A DNA stretch of 28,061 nucleotides from an uncultured Oscillospiraceae bacterium (GTDB lineage: Bacteria > Bacillota > Clostridia > Oscillospirales > Oscillospiraceae), in the NCBI GenBank assembly GCA_910585735.1, contig CAJUEU010000024.1, forward strand, positions 1 to 28,061. Reading direction: 5' to 3'. The translations under genes and the position numbers were made by a program. The notes below the pieces were generated by a model, which was not told the origin of the DNA, searched no databases, and saw only the letters and a list, made by a program, of their open reading frames with translations. Below, one piece after another: positions 22,601-28,061 of this stretch (position 1 is its first letter; the number at the start of each line of letters is the position of its first letter).

Positions 22601-24511
22601 TTAGCGGTTATGACGAAAGAGCTCAAACAAATGCTGATAAGTCGGATTTTGGATCAAGGATTGGACTGAGGAAGGAGAGGCCATAAAGTCGGAGACCAGC
22701 TTGAAAAATCGTTCGATGTCGTTATCCTCTTGGGCAAGGGAGATAAGCAGAACCACCTGCACATCGTTGTGGCCCCACCAAATAGGCTTGTCCAGTACAG
22801 CGACTGACACGAATTTTTCCGTACCCATGATTTTGCAGGGGTGTGGAATCGCAATCAGATTGCCAAAGTCGGTCTGCCCCATTTCCTCACGTTGGCATAC
22901 CGATTCATAAAATCCATCCGGTATGTCAAGATTCCGGGCTGCGTTTTGGCACATGAGGGAAAGGACCTCATTTTTGCTCTCTCCATTGAGAAAACTGAGA
23001 AAAAGCTCTTCCCGGAAATACTGGGAGACAAAATCTTCATTTTCACCGCTCAAAAGCTGCTGGCAGCGCTCAATTTCCTCCTCGCTAAGCAGCAGAGATA
23101 CCTGGATCACCGGAACAGGGAGAGAAACTGTGAGCGGGACTGTGGTAAACACATAGTCAATGTTTTTCCCAATAAAGTCAAAAGTTGTAACAGCAAAAGC
23201 TGAGCATTCATAGAGCTGATCGATGTATGGTGCAAAGGCTTTCTGGTAGCGGTAAATGAAAAGTCGGGAGCTGGCCTGCCCAGAGACACAGATCACAACC
23301 ACATTTTTCTTGGGGCGCCGTTGTTCCTGCTTCTGTATGGCCAGCGCAAGAAGAATTGCAATAAAGCCGACCTCTTCATCCGGAATCGCTTTTTGATAAT
23401 GCTGAGCAAGCATTGTACTGGCAGTAGAGGCGAGAGTATAGGCCAAAGAATACTCTTCCTTGACTTCCTCCAAAATGGGGTTTGACTGCGGCATATCATA
23501 TTTCATCCGCATATCCAAGGGGATCAGGTGCTGCTTCAGACTGTCAACGGTTTCCTGATCAGACCGAAGATCCAAGCCATGAGCTTCATAGATGGCCTCC
23601 AGCATTTTTTTGGCCAGGTCCTCCACATATTCGTCTATCTGCGCTTGGATTTCGCTGGGCAAAATGGTACTTGAATCACTTTTCCCGCCAATTTGAATCA
23701 TCAGCATGGTCCGCTCGTCCTCGTTAAGATGATAGCCTGAATATTGTTCCAATTGGTCGGAGATCATTTCTACCGCTTGCGCTACATTCTCGCCCGCGGC
23801 TTTTTGTGTCTCGCTTTTTACCTGCGTACCCAGGCAGAGAGGATGGTCAGCTTTGATCCGTTGCAGAGCCACGCAGATGTAAAAAATCAGATTTTTCAGG
23901 GTCCACTCGGCAGTCTTCAGACCACATACCTTAAAAGCCTGAGATAAAATTGCTAAAATAGGATACGTATCTTCGGTGTAAATAGCGGCAGAGCCGCCGG
24001 AGTAGTCTTTTTGAAGCAGCTCATAGACCATGCAGCTTCGGCGGTAATACTCACTGCCTTCCAGAATGATTCCAGAGCCAGGCCGCTGGACCACTGTGAG
24101 ATGATAGCGTTCAAGAATTTCTTTGACCTGTTTCATGTCGGTGGTAATAGTGGTGCGGGAAATGAAAAGCTCCTGGCACAGATCATCCAGCTTCAAATAG
24201 TCTTCAGCATAGAGAAGGCGCTCCACGATATAAGAGATCCGCCCTTGTACTGTGGTGGGCAAAGCATTACTTTCTGTTTGAATCTGTTTCTGCCAAGCAG
24301 AAAAATTTTCTTCCTCTGTGACAGAGAGAAGAAATCCCTGCCCGGAGGCTGACAGGATCTCAGCCCCGTGCTCCATCAGGAACAAGTTCAGCTCCTTGAT
24401 TCGCTGGCGGACGGTTTTCTCACCGATATTCAGTTTGGAGGAGAGCTGTTTTGCGGTGTAGAATTTGGCCGGTTTCAGCTCGGCCAGCAGCCGCTTCAGA
24501 TTTTCGTCCAC
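22601..24511 (-). CDS. PRD-domain PTS regulator (LicR/BglG-activator type)
   Basis: The 636-residue activator should control the adjacent PTS operon according to sugar and PTS phosphorylation state. It has an HTH (about 15-45), a second Mga-like HTH (about 90-140), PRD1 (about 190-285), PRD2 (about 300-400), an EIIB-like domain with Cys408 (VVVICVSGQASS) and an EIIA-like domain with His557 (IAIPHP). Oddly, the PRD positions normally held by His look replaced: Tyr211 in PRD1, Gln273 in its second site, and Leu in the second site of PRD2 (FIAILLALAIQ); only His328 remains. Regulation may therefore rest on the EIIA/EIIB domains. The start is GTG 24511 after GGAGGGG. It lies upstream of, and co-oriented with, the operon. 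Confidence 0.93.
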   Translation of the reverse strand: MDENLKRLLAELKPAKFYTAKQLSSKLNIGEKTVRQRIKELNLFLMEHGAEILSASGQGFLLSVTEEENFSAWQKQIQTESNALPTTVQGRISYIVERLLYAEDYLKLDDLCQELFISRTTITTDMKQVKEILERYHLTVVQRPGSGIILEGSEYYRRSCMVYELLQKDYSGGSAAIYTEDTYPILAILSQAFKVCGLKTAEWTLKNLIFYICVALQRIKADHPLCLGTQVKSETQKAAGENVAQAVEMISDQLEQYSGYHLNEDERTMLMIQIGGKSDSSTILPSEIQAQIDEYVEDLAKKMLEAIYEAHGLDLRSDQETVDSLKQHLIPLDMRMKYDMPQSNPILEEVKEEYSLAYTLASTASTMLAQHYQKAIPDEEVGFIAILLALAIQKQEQRRPKKNVVVICVSGQASSRLFIYRYQKAFAPYIDQLYECSAFAVTTFDFIGKNIDYVFTTVPLTVSLPVPVIQVSLLLSEEEIERCQQLLSGENEDFVSQYFREELFLSFLNGESKNEVLSLMCQNAARNLDIPDGFYESVCQREEMGQTDFGNLIAIPHPCKIMGTEKFVSVAVLDKPIWWGHNDVQVVLLISLAQEDNDIERFFKLVSDFMASPSSVQSLIQNPTYQHLFELFRHNR

Positions 24512-24544
24512 GATTTCCCCTCCCCACAGCCTTTATTTATCTAT

Positions 24545-24573
24545 ATTGTCCGTTAAAAAGGGAAAATTGTCAA
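24545..24573 (-). promoter_or_regulatory. Promoter of the PRD regulator
   Basis: On the minus strand TTGACA (24568-24573) and GACAAT (24545-24550) are 17 bases apart. The -10 box is weak, so this is tentative. Confidence 0.5.
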
Positions 24574-24610
24574 GGGCATTGTTCTGAGGAAGGAAAAGAA
24601 TGCGTATCCT

Positions 24611-24637
24611 GTCGAAATGTGCATCAAATTGAGGTAC
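24611..24637 (-). repeat. 27-bp palindromic interspersed repeat, copy 3
   Basis: On the minus strand it reads GTACCTCAATTTGATGCACA followed by TTTCGAC, with one arm mutated. It lies 30 bases before the -35 box of the toxin-antitoxin promoter and between that unit and the PRD regulator. Confidence 0.7.
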
Positions 24638-24666
24638 ATTTTTACAGAGCAGAAGAATACGTTGTA

Positions 24667-24695
24667 TTGACAAACAGCATATAATGTAGTACAAT
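24667..24695 (+). promoter_or_regulatory. Promoter of the relB-yoeB pair
   Basis: TTGACA (24667-24672) and TACAAT (24690-24695) are 17 bases apart, just before the antitoxin ribosome site GGAGG. Confidence 0.85.
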
Positions 24696-24717
24696 CTTCT
24701 TGAATGGAGGTATTACT

Positions 24718-24996
24718 ATGGCAACAGTATCTTTTCGTATGGACGACACATTGAAGCGGCAGACCGAGAGCGTTTTGGAAGAGTTAGGCCTGAACATGAC
24801 CACGGCCATGACGATGTTCGCAAAATCTATTGTCCGGGAGCAGCGGCTGCCCCTGGATCTCAGCATTGATCCCTTCTACTCTGCCGCCAATCAATCCAGA
24901 TTGAAGCGGGCCATCGAGAACTACGAGTCCGGTAAGTCTGAGCCAATCAAAAAGTCCGTGGAGGAGCTGGAGAGGATGGCGGAGGATGATGCTTAA
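24718..24996 (+). CDS. relB: RelB/DinJ family antitoxin
   Basis: This 92-residue antitoxin should bind and neutralise the YoeB-type toxin encoded next and repress their promoter. MATVSFRMDDTLKRQTESVLEELGLNMTTAMTMFAKSIV is the ribbon-helix-helix N-terminus (residues 1-39), and the acidic C-terminal part wraps the toxin. ATG 24718 is seven bases after GGAGG; an ATG 18 bases earlier lacks such a site. It overlaps the toxin gene by 11 bases, indicating coupled translation. Confidence 0.93.
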   Translation: MATVSFRMDDTLKRQTESVLEELGLNMTTAMTMFAKSIVREQRLPLDLSIDPFYSAANQSRLKRAIENYESGKSEPIKKSVEELERMAEDDA

Positions 24997-25252
24997 TTTG
25001 CTGTTTCTCCCCGAAGGCTGGGAGGATTACCTTTATTGGCAAACACAGGACAAGAAAACCCTGCGGCGGATCAACTCGCTCATTAAGGAAATTCAGCGCA
25101 GCCCCTTTGTGGGCCTTGGCAAGCCGGAACCACTGAAAGGAAACTACCAAGGCTGGTGGAGCCGGAGGATCGATGAGGCCAACCGGATCGTGTATAAGGT
25201 TGAGGTTGGGCAAATCGTGGTGGCACAGTGTAGGACGCACTACGCTGATTAA
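24986..25252 (+). CDS. yoeB: YoeB-family toxin
   Basis: YoeB toxins are ribosome-dependent endoribonucleases that cut mRNA in the A site. The 88-residue product shows WEDYLYWQTQDKKTLRRINSLIKEIQR, GKPEPLKGN, WWSRRIDEANRIVYKV and the C-terminal CRTHY, covering the catalytic Glu, Arg and His-Tyr positions; it looks intact. ATG 24986 or 24989 may be used. The antitoxin is RelB/DinJ-like rather than YefM, a mixed pairing that is common in Firmicutes. A very long perfect terminator follows. Confidence 0.94.
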   Translation: MMLNLLFLPEGWEDYLYWQTQDKKTLRRINSLIKEIQRSPFVGLGKPEPLKGNYQGWWSRRIDEANRIVYKVEVGQIVVAQCRTHYAD

Positions 25253-25259
25253 AAAATGA

Positions 25260-25300
25260 CTAATAAAAATGCGTCTCATGATGAGACGCATTTTTATTAG
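25260..25300 (+). terminator. Terminator after yoeB, 20-bp perfect stem
   Basis: CTAATAAAAATGCGTCTCAT (25260-25279) and its exact complement (25281-25300) surround one base. With A and T runs in the arms it can act in both directions, serving yoeB and, on the minus strand, the gene at 25360. Confidence 0.9.
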
Positions 25301-25359
25301 TTATTATGCGCACTGACTTCTTAGGTATAAAATGGGTTCCTTTTATAAAAGCTCAAAGT

Positions 25360-26490
25360 TTAGCTGGCATTGTCTAATTGCTTACCTAAGATAATACCAC
25401 TTTGCGAAGCAGCCTCCTTCAGTGTTGCTGTATGTTTAGACAGCTCCTCAAAAGCTTTTTCGTTCTCAAGTTCAATTGAAACTGCCTCTGCAGTTGTTTT
25501 CTGCGTTAACGCATCAGTGTAGGTAACTTCGGCGAGAGTTTTTTTAGTATTAGCTTTAATCTGTTCAGTTTCTGCTGCAATCTTTTTCCTATTGCTTCGA
25601 TCGTTCAGTAATTCATTTCCCTTTGTCAAAAGGGCCATTATACCAGTGCTTGTTTCTCCATCTTTAGATGTTACCTTACCGAGAACACCGCGAAACACAA
25701 ACACAGCAGTTAACACAGATATCGGGACATAGGGCAATATGATTTCAATAAAACCAGGAGAACCCACGGCGGTCTTGATTACTATTTTGTCGGACTCATC
25801 TTGAACCTTGTAATATTCTGAAAGTGTACTGCTAATTTGCAAAATAGAAAATTGAAGTCTAATATTATCTTTTATACGATATTCGGAAGCCGTCCTTTTC
25901 TGAAGTGTTAAGTGCAATCCACCATCAGCGATATAGCACGGGTGCAAATTACGATAAACCATTTCAGCGTATGTGGTGATATCAGAAATCGTTTGTTGTG
26001 CTCTCAATGTCTTAAACAGATATACATCTGACCAAGATTCAATTTCTTTTAACCATTTTACAGAACGCTTATGGATATGTTCACATATCTCGTACTTGGA
26101 TTCATTATCTTGAGGTTTCCGCTTGATGGTAGTTACAACATCACCAAGTACGCCGACAGCAATTCGTTGCCCTCCCATATCTGGAATGACAACCAAATCA
26201 TTCGGTTGCATTTTCAGGTAAAAGGTTTCCATTTGCCCAAGAATAAGTCCCGGTCTTTGTTCTTCAGGATAGAGTTTGGAAATTTTATCTCTCTTTGATG
26301 CTTGCTTTTCTTGGCTATCAACAATCAATGATGCAGGAACTAAATTCCACCCCAAAGCAATATACTGATTGATGTAAAAATCAAGGTAGTAGGTTCCGGA
26401 TTGTGTCCGAAAAAACCATACATGCGTCTTCTCTTCAATAATAGGATAATTGAATTCATCCGCTAAAATCTTAATAGAATCAGCGTTCAT
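25360..26490 (-). CDS. Membrane-anchored protein with sensor-like N-terminus, unknown
   Basis: I do not recognise a named family. The 376 residues fall into four parts. An N-terminal domain (about 20-150) has FFRTQSGTYYLDF, ALGWNLV, YPEEQRPGLILGQMETFYLKMQPNDLVVIP and GQRIAVGVLGDV; this recalls the PUA/EVE-like sensor domain at the start of some Mrr- and McrBC-type defence proteins. A mixed middle part (150-240) follows. One hydrophobic helix spans about 246-270. A Lys/Glu/Thr-rich helical tail (about 290-360) is probably a coiled coil. No nuclease or NTPase motif is visible. Base composition is clearly AT-richer than the PTS genes, suggesting transfer. ATG 26490 follows AAGGAGG and a consensus promoter. 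It sits beside a toxin-antitoxin pair and a decayed relaxase, so a defence or stress role is possible but unproven. Confidence 0.85.
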   Translation of the reverse strand: MNADSIKILADEFNYPIIEEKTHVWFFRTQSGTYYLDFYINQYIALGWNLVPASLIVDSQEKQASKRDKISKLYPEEQRPGLILGQMETFYLKMQPNDLVVIPDMGGQRIAVGVLGDVVTTIKRKPQDNESKYEICEHIHKRSVKWLKEIESWSDVYLFKTLRAQQTISDITTYAEMVYRNLHPCYIADGGLHLTLQKRTASEYRIKDNIRLQFSILQISSTLSEYYKVQDESDKIVIKTAVGSPGFIEIILPYVPISVLTAVFVFRGVLGKVTSKDGETSTGIMALLTKGNELLNDRSNRKKIAAETEQIKANTKKTLAEVTYTDALTQKTTAEAVSIELENEKAFEELSKHTATLKEAASQSGIILGKQLDNAS

Positions 26491-26541
26491 AATATTGCCT
26501 CCTTAAACACCCTTGTGCTGATGCTGGCCTAAATTTTACAC

Positions 26542-26570
26542 ATTATAACATATTTCTCCATATCTTGCAA
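26542..26570 (-). promoter_or_regulatory. Promoter of the 376-residue protein gene
   Basis: On the minus strand TTGCAA (26565-26570) and TATAAT (26542-26547) are 17 bases apart. Confidence 0.85.
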
Positions 26571-26583
26571 TGCCAGATGTAAA

Positions 26584-26611
26584 TATACCTCAAATTGAGG
26601 CACATTTAGAC
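26584..26611 (+). repeat. 27-bp palindromic interspersed repeat, copy 4
   Basis: ATACCTCAAATTGAGGCACA followed by TTTAGAC. It starts 14 bases upstream of the -35 box of the minus-strand promoter at 26542-26570, so it could act as an operator for that gene. Confidence 0.75.
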
Positions 26612-26697
26612 AAAATAAATCCCACGGTGGAGCGCATTCCTGGGCGGAGCTTTAGAGATGGCACCCTACCATCGAAAGCGCCATCCTCCCAAAATAG

Positions 26698-26725
26698 CAA
26701 GAGCCGGGCGTAAGCCCGGCTCTTG
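26698..26725 (-). terminator. Hairpin 3' of the relaxase remnant
   Basis: A perfect 12-bp stem (26698-26709 with 26714-26725) and a GTAA loop; on the minus strand CTATTTTG follows, a weak U run. Confidence 0.65.
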
Positions 26726-26731
26726 TGGCGT

Positions 26732-26865
26732 TTGCCCTTAATGACTATTACTCCGCCGCCCGGTTCCGGTCAAGGCCCGGCCCGCCCCTCTCACGCCGGG
26801 GCAGGCCAGTTCACTTTAGCCTTGACAGGGGACGGAGCGGCGGAGTACCCTCTCGTAAAGGGCAA
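26732..26865. other. Nested 134-nt inverted-repeat structure
   Basis: Four pairs of complementary segments nest inside each other: 26732-26740 with 26856-26865, 26749-26759 with 26837-26847 (perfect, 11 bp), 26770-26776 with 26819-26825, and 26779-26788 with 26798-26807. The DNA or its RNA would form a long interrupted hairpin. A 91-codon plus-strand frame overlaps it but looks like composition rather than a gene. Being next to a relaxase remnant, an oriT or structural-RNA role can be considered. Confidence 0.5.
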
Positions 26866-26939
26866 CACCACTATCGTTGTGGCTAACGGAACTTGCGGCG
26901 GGCCGATGAATTTTCCCGCTTGGGCGGGAGAGGGATCGG

Positions 26940-27343
26940 CTCATGATTTTCTGTTGAATGATGGGAATGTCCGCCTCGATCCGGGCGCATATCCTTAACT
27001 CCTTCCGCCTACTGAGGATAGAACGATTGATGGATTCGATGCTGGAGCGAAGTGTTTCATTTTCAGAAGCTTTCCGCTTCTGGCGGCAGAAGTTTGCCCT
27101 TTGGGGGAGTATGCTAAGTCTGGCTTTTACGGCTTCCTCTGGGTGCGGAGTTAGGATTCGGTGTCGATGTGGTACTTCACTAAAAACTTGAACTGCTCCA
27201 CTAACGGTCAGATTTGATGATTTTGCCTATTGGGTAATAGCTTTTGCAGAGTAAGGATTGAAGCCTTTCCCGACTTCTCCAGCAGATAAAGATAGTAATA
27301 GTATAAGCATAGAGCCCAGTCAACTTCTGGGATGCGCTCATGG
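26940..27343 (-). pseudogene. Decayed relaxase/mobilization protein C-terminus
   Basis: Three consecutive minus-strand frames together read like the C-terminal part of a MobA/VirD2-type relaxase from Clostridia conjugative elements. The first, from 27343, has INHERIPEVDWAL and YYYYLYLLEKSGKAS and stops at 27208. The second has VEQFKFLVKYHIDTES and stops near 27150. The third has HPEEAVKARLS, ETLRSSIESINRSI and SRRKELRICARIEADI and ends near 26940. The order matches the helical tail of such relaxases (tyrosine-rich helix, FL-x-IDT segment, then a coiled coil with RKE-x-x-x-C). At least two frameshifts separate the parts and the catalytic N-terminus is missing, so it is inactive. Family assignment rests on remembered sequence pattern. 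Confidence 0.55.
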
Positions 27344-27856
27344 TTAATCTCCACTTTTTGGGCTGTTTATCTTTTTGTTAAAATCTTTGTGCTTTTTAAG
27401 TATTCGCTTGAGTCTCCATCTATCAATTCGTTTAGGTGTAGCATTATAGATTTCCCTATATTCTACTTTCGTGTGAATCCAATGGCCTTTTTGGATTATA
27501 CTATGCCCATCCAGCAATTTCAAAAAGAAAGATGCTTCAATTACTACCGAAAAAGTATTGTCAACACCCGATCCAATATGTTTATGTTGATACATATTTC
27601 TTGGCCCCAAAAAGAAACCCATAAGCATATATCTGATTCCATCTTGTTCATTGCGCTCTGATTCTGTTTTTAATTCATTGATTGAAATTAGCGGTGCCCT
27701 TTTGATTTCTCCTGACTTTTGGTCAAATTCAAAAGATAGTGCTTTTGTGACTAAATCAAAACCATGCAGATCCAGTTTAGATCTTTTTCGTAGTTCCTCT
27801 TCAACTGTAACAAAAGCATCTCTAGCAGCTGCTTCAAATTCCTGTTTATCTGCCAA
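27344..27856 (-). CDS. Ymh/TIGR02391-family protein, possibly 5'-truncated
   Basis: The 170-residue product has EFEAAARDAFVTVEEELRKRSKLD, then LISINELKTESERNEQDGIRYMLMGFFLGPRN and a helical end, matching the Ymh (TIGR02391) pattern in which a GxRN-like segment is conserved. The family is found in phages and mobile islands, often near restriction or abortive-infection genes; its function is not established. The best start is TTG 27856 with AAGAGGA only a few bases away; a stop codon lies about 19 codons upstream, and those codons also look coding, so the N-terminus may be lost. It is AT-rich like the gene at 25360. Its stop abuts the relaxase remnant. Confidence 0.7.
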   Translation of the reverse strand: MADKQEFEAAARDAFVTVEEELRKRSKLDLHGFDLVTKALSFEFDQKSGEIKRAPLISINELKTESERNEQDGIRYMLMGFFLGPRNMYQHKHIGSGVDNTFSVVIEASFFLKLLDGHSIIQKGHWIHTKVEYREIYNATPKRIDRWRLKRILKKHKDFNKKINSPKSGD

Positions 27857-27918
27857 ATCCTCTTGAAACCCTGATATGTCAAGGCTTTCCGCTGATTAAA
27901 TGTTCAATCCTTATGTTA

Positions 27919-27964
27919 TTTCCCTTGTTTTTGCCCTTATGGGCTGAAACAAGGGAAAGTTTTT
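27919..27964. terminator. Hairpin beside the integrase stop
   Basis: A perfect 12-bp stem (27919-27930 with 27947-27958) encloses a second GCCC/GGGC hairpin (27933-27944) and is followed on the plus strand by GTTTTTT. On the minus strand it lies five bases after the integrase stop but has no U run there. Confidence 0.7.
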
Positions 27965-28061
27965 TACTCCCCGTTGACCACCTTATCCAGCAGTCGGGCG
28001 GAGGTGCGCTTGGCCTCCCTCGTGGCATGGGCGTAAATGTTCATCGTGGTACTGACATCGG
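27964..28061 (-). CDS. Tyrosine recombinase/integrase, C-terminal end only
   Basis: The window's last 98 bases encode, on the minus strand, the final 31 residues and stop of a tyrosine recombinase. The segment DVSTTMNIYAHAT carries the nucleophilic Tyr in the context typical of phage and conjugative-element integrases, followed by a short basic helix. Everything upstream, including the Arg-His catalytic residues, is outside the window. It would catalyse integration and excision of the element to which this region belongs; orientation fits an integrase next to an intact tRNA gene farther right. Confidence 0.85.
   Translation of the reverse strand, partial: DVSTTMNIYAHATREAKRTSARLLDKVVNGE

Noticed and set aside
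26723..26998. A 91-codon plus-strand frame near the nested hairpin.
   Set aside because: The composition follows the GC-rich inverted repeats, there is no good start signal, and the opposite strand carries the relaxase-like remnant.

Overview
The window looks like the chromosome of an anaerobic, spore-forming-lineage Firmicute, most likely a gut Clostridia of the Oscillospiraceae type (Flavonifractor/Lawsonibacter-like). The reasons are the moderately high GC of the core genes, strong AGGAGG-type ribosome sites, sigma-A promoters, a Spo0A-C-like domain, an SLH-domain surface protein, a four-cysteine ribosomal protein L32, a DegV protein and PRD/PTS sugar genes. The genus is inference.

Left part (1-5.0 kb), an accessory toxin locus. 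The 3' three kilobases of an Rhs/YD-repeat protein end in an Rhs core, an SH3-like domain and an AT-rich nuclease-like tip (AHH/HNH type, here WHH). A double-CxxC immunity protein follows with a 4-bp overlap. Downstream lies a scrambled, frameshifted orphan Rhs fragment and a frameshifted Spo0A-C-like regulator.

Central part (5.0-17.4 kb), ordinary chromosome. It holds a DegV protein, a PTS_EIIC-like membrane protein, a secreted SLH protein, the operon der-plsY-gpsA (GTPase and phospholipid precursor synthesis), the operon DUF177-rpmF, a RluA pseudouridine synthase, a flotillin and a small XRE regulator. Most units have recognisable promoters and hairpin terminators. A REP-like palindrome sits between plsY and gpsA and supplies the plsY stop codon.

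Right part (17.5-28.06 kb), probably an integrated genomic island. At 17674-17718 the minus strand carries what looks like the 3' half of a tRNA-Pro(GGG) gene, from anticodon loop to CCA, followed by a terminator. This is the scar expected at the distal end of a tRNA-targeted element. At the other end of the window the last 31 codons of a tyrosine recombinase are visible. Between them are a cellobiose/beta-glucoside-type PTS operon on the minus strand (EIIA, EIIB, EIIC, ChbG-like deacetylase, GH1 6-phospho-beta-glucosidase) with its PRD regulator, a RelB/YoeB toxin-antitoxin pair, an unusual 376-residue protein with a sensor-like N-terminus and one membrane helix, a decayed relaxase C-terminus and a Ymh-type protein. 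The PTS genes would import and phosphorylate a beta-linked disaccharide; the deacetylase and glycosidase would process the phosphorylated product.

A polar, nearly palindromic repeat of about 27 bp (core CCTCAAATTGAGG) occurs four times in intergenic DNA, at about 4.4, 18.0, 24.6 and 26.6 kb. The most rewarding items for follow-up are this repeat, the island boundary prediction, the scrambled Rhs cassette and the 376-residue protein.
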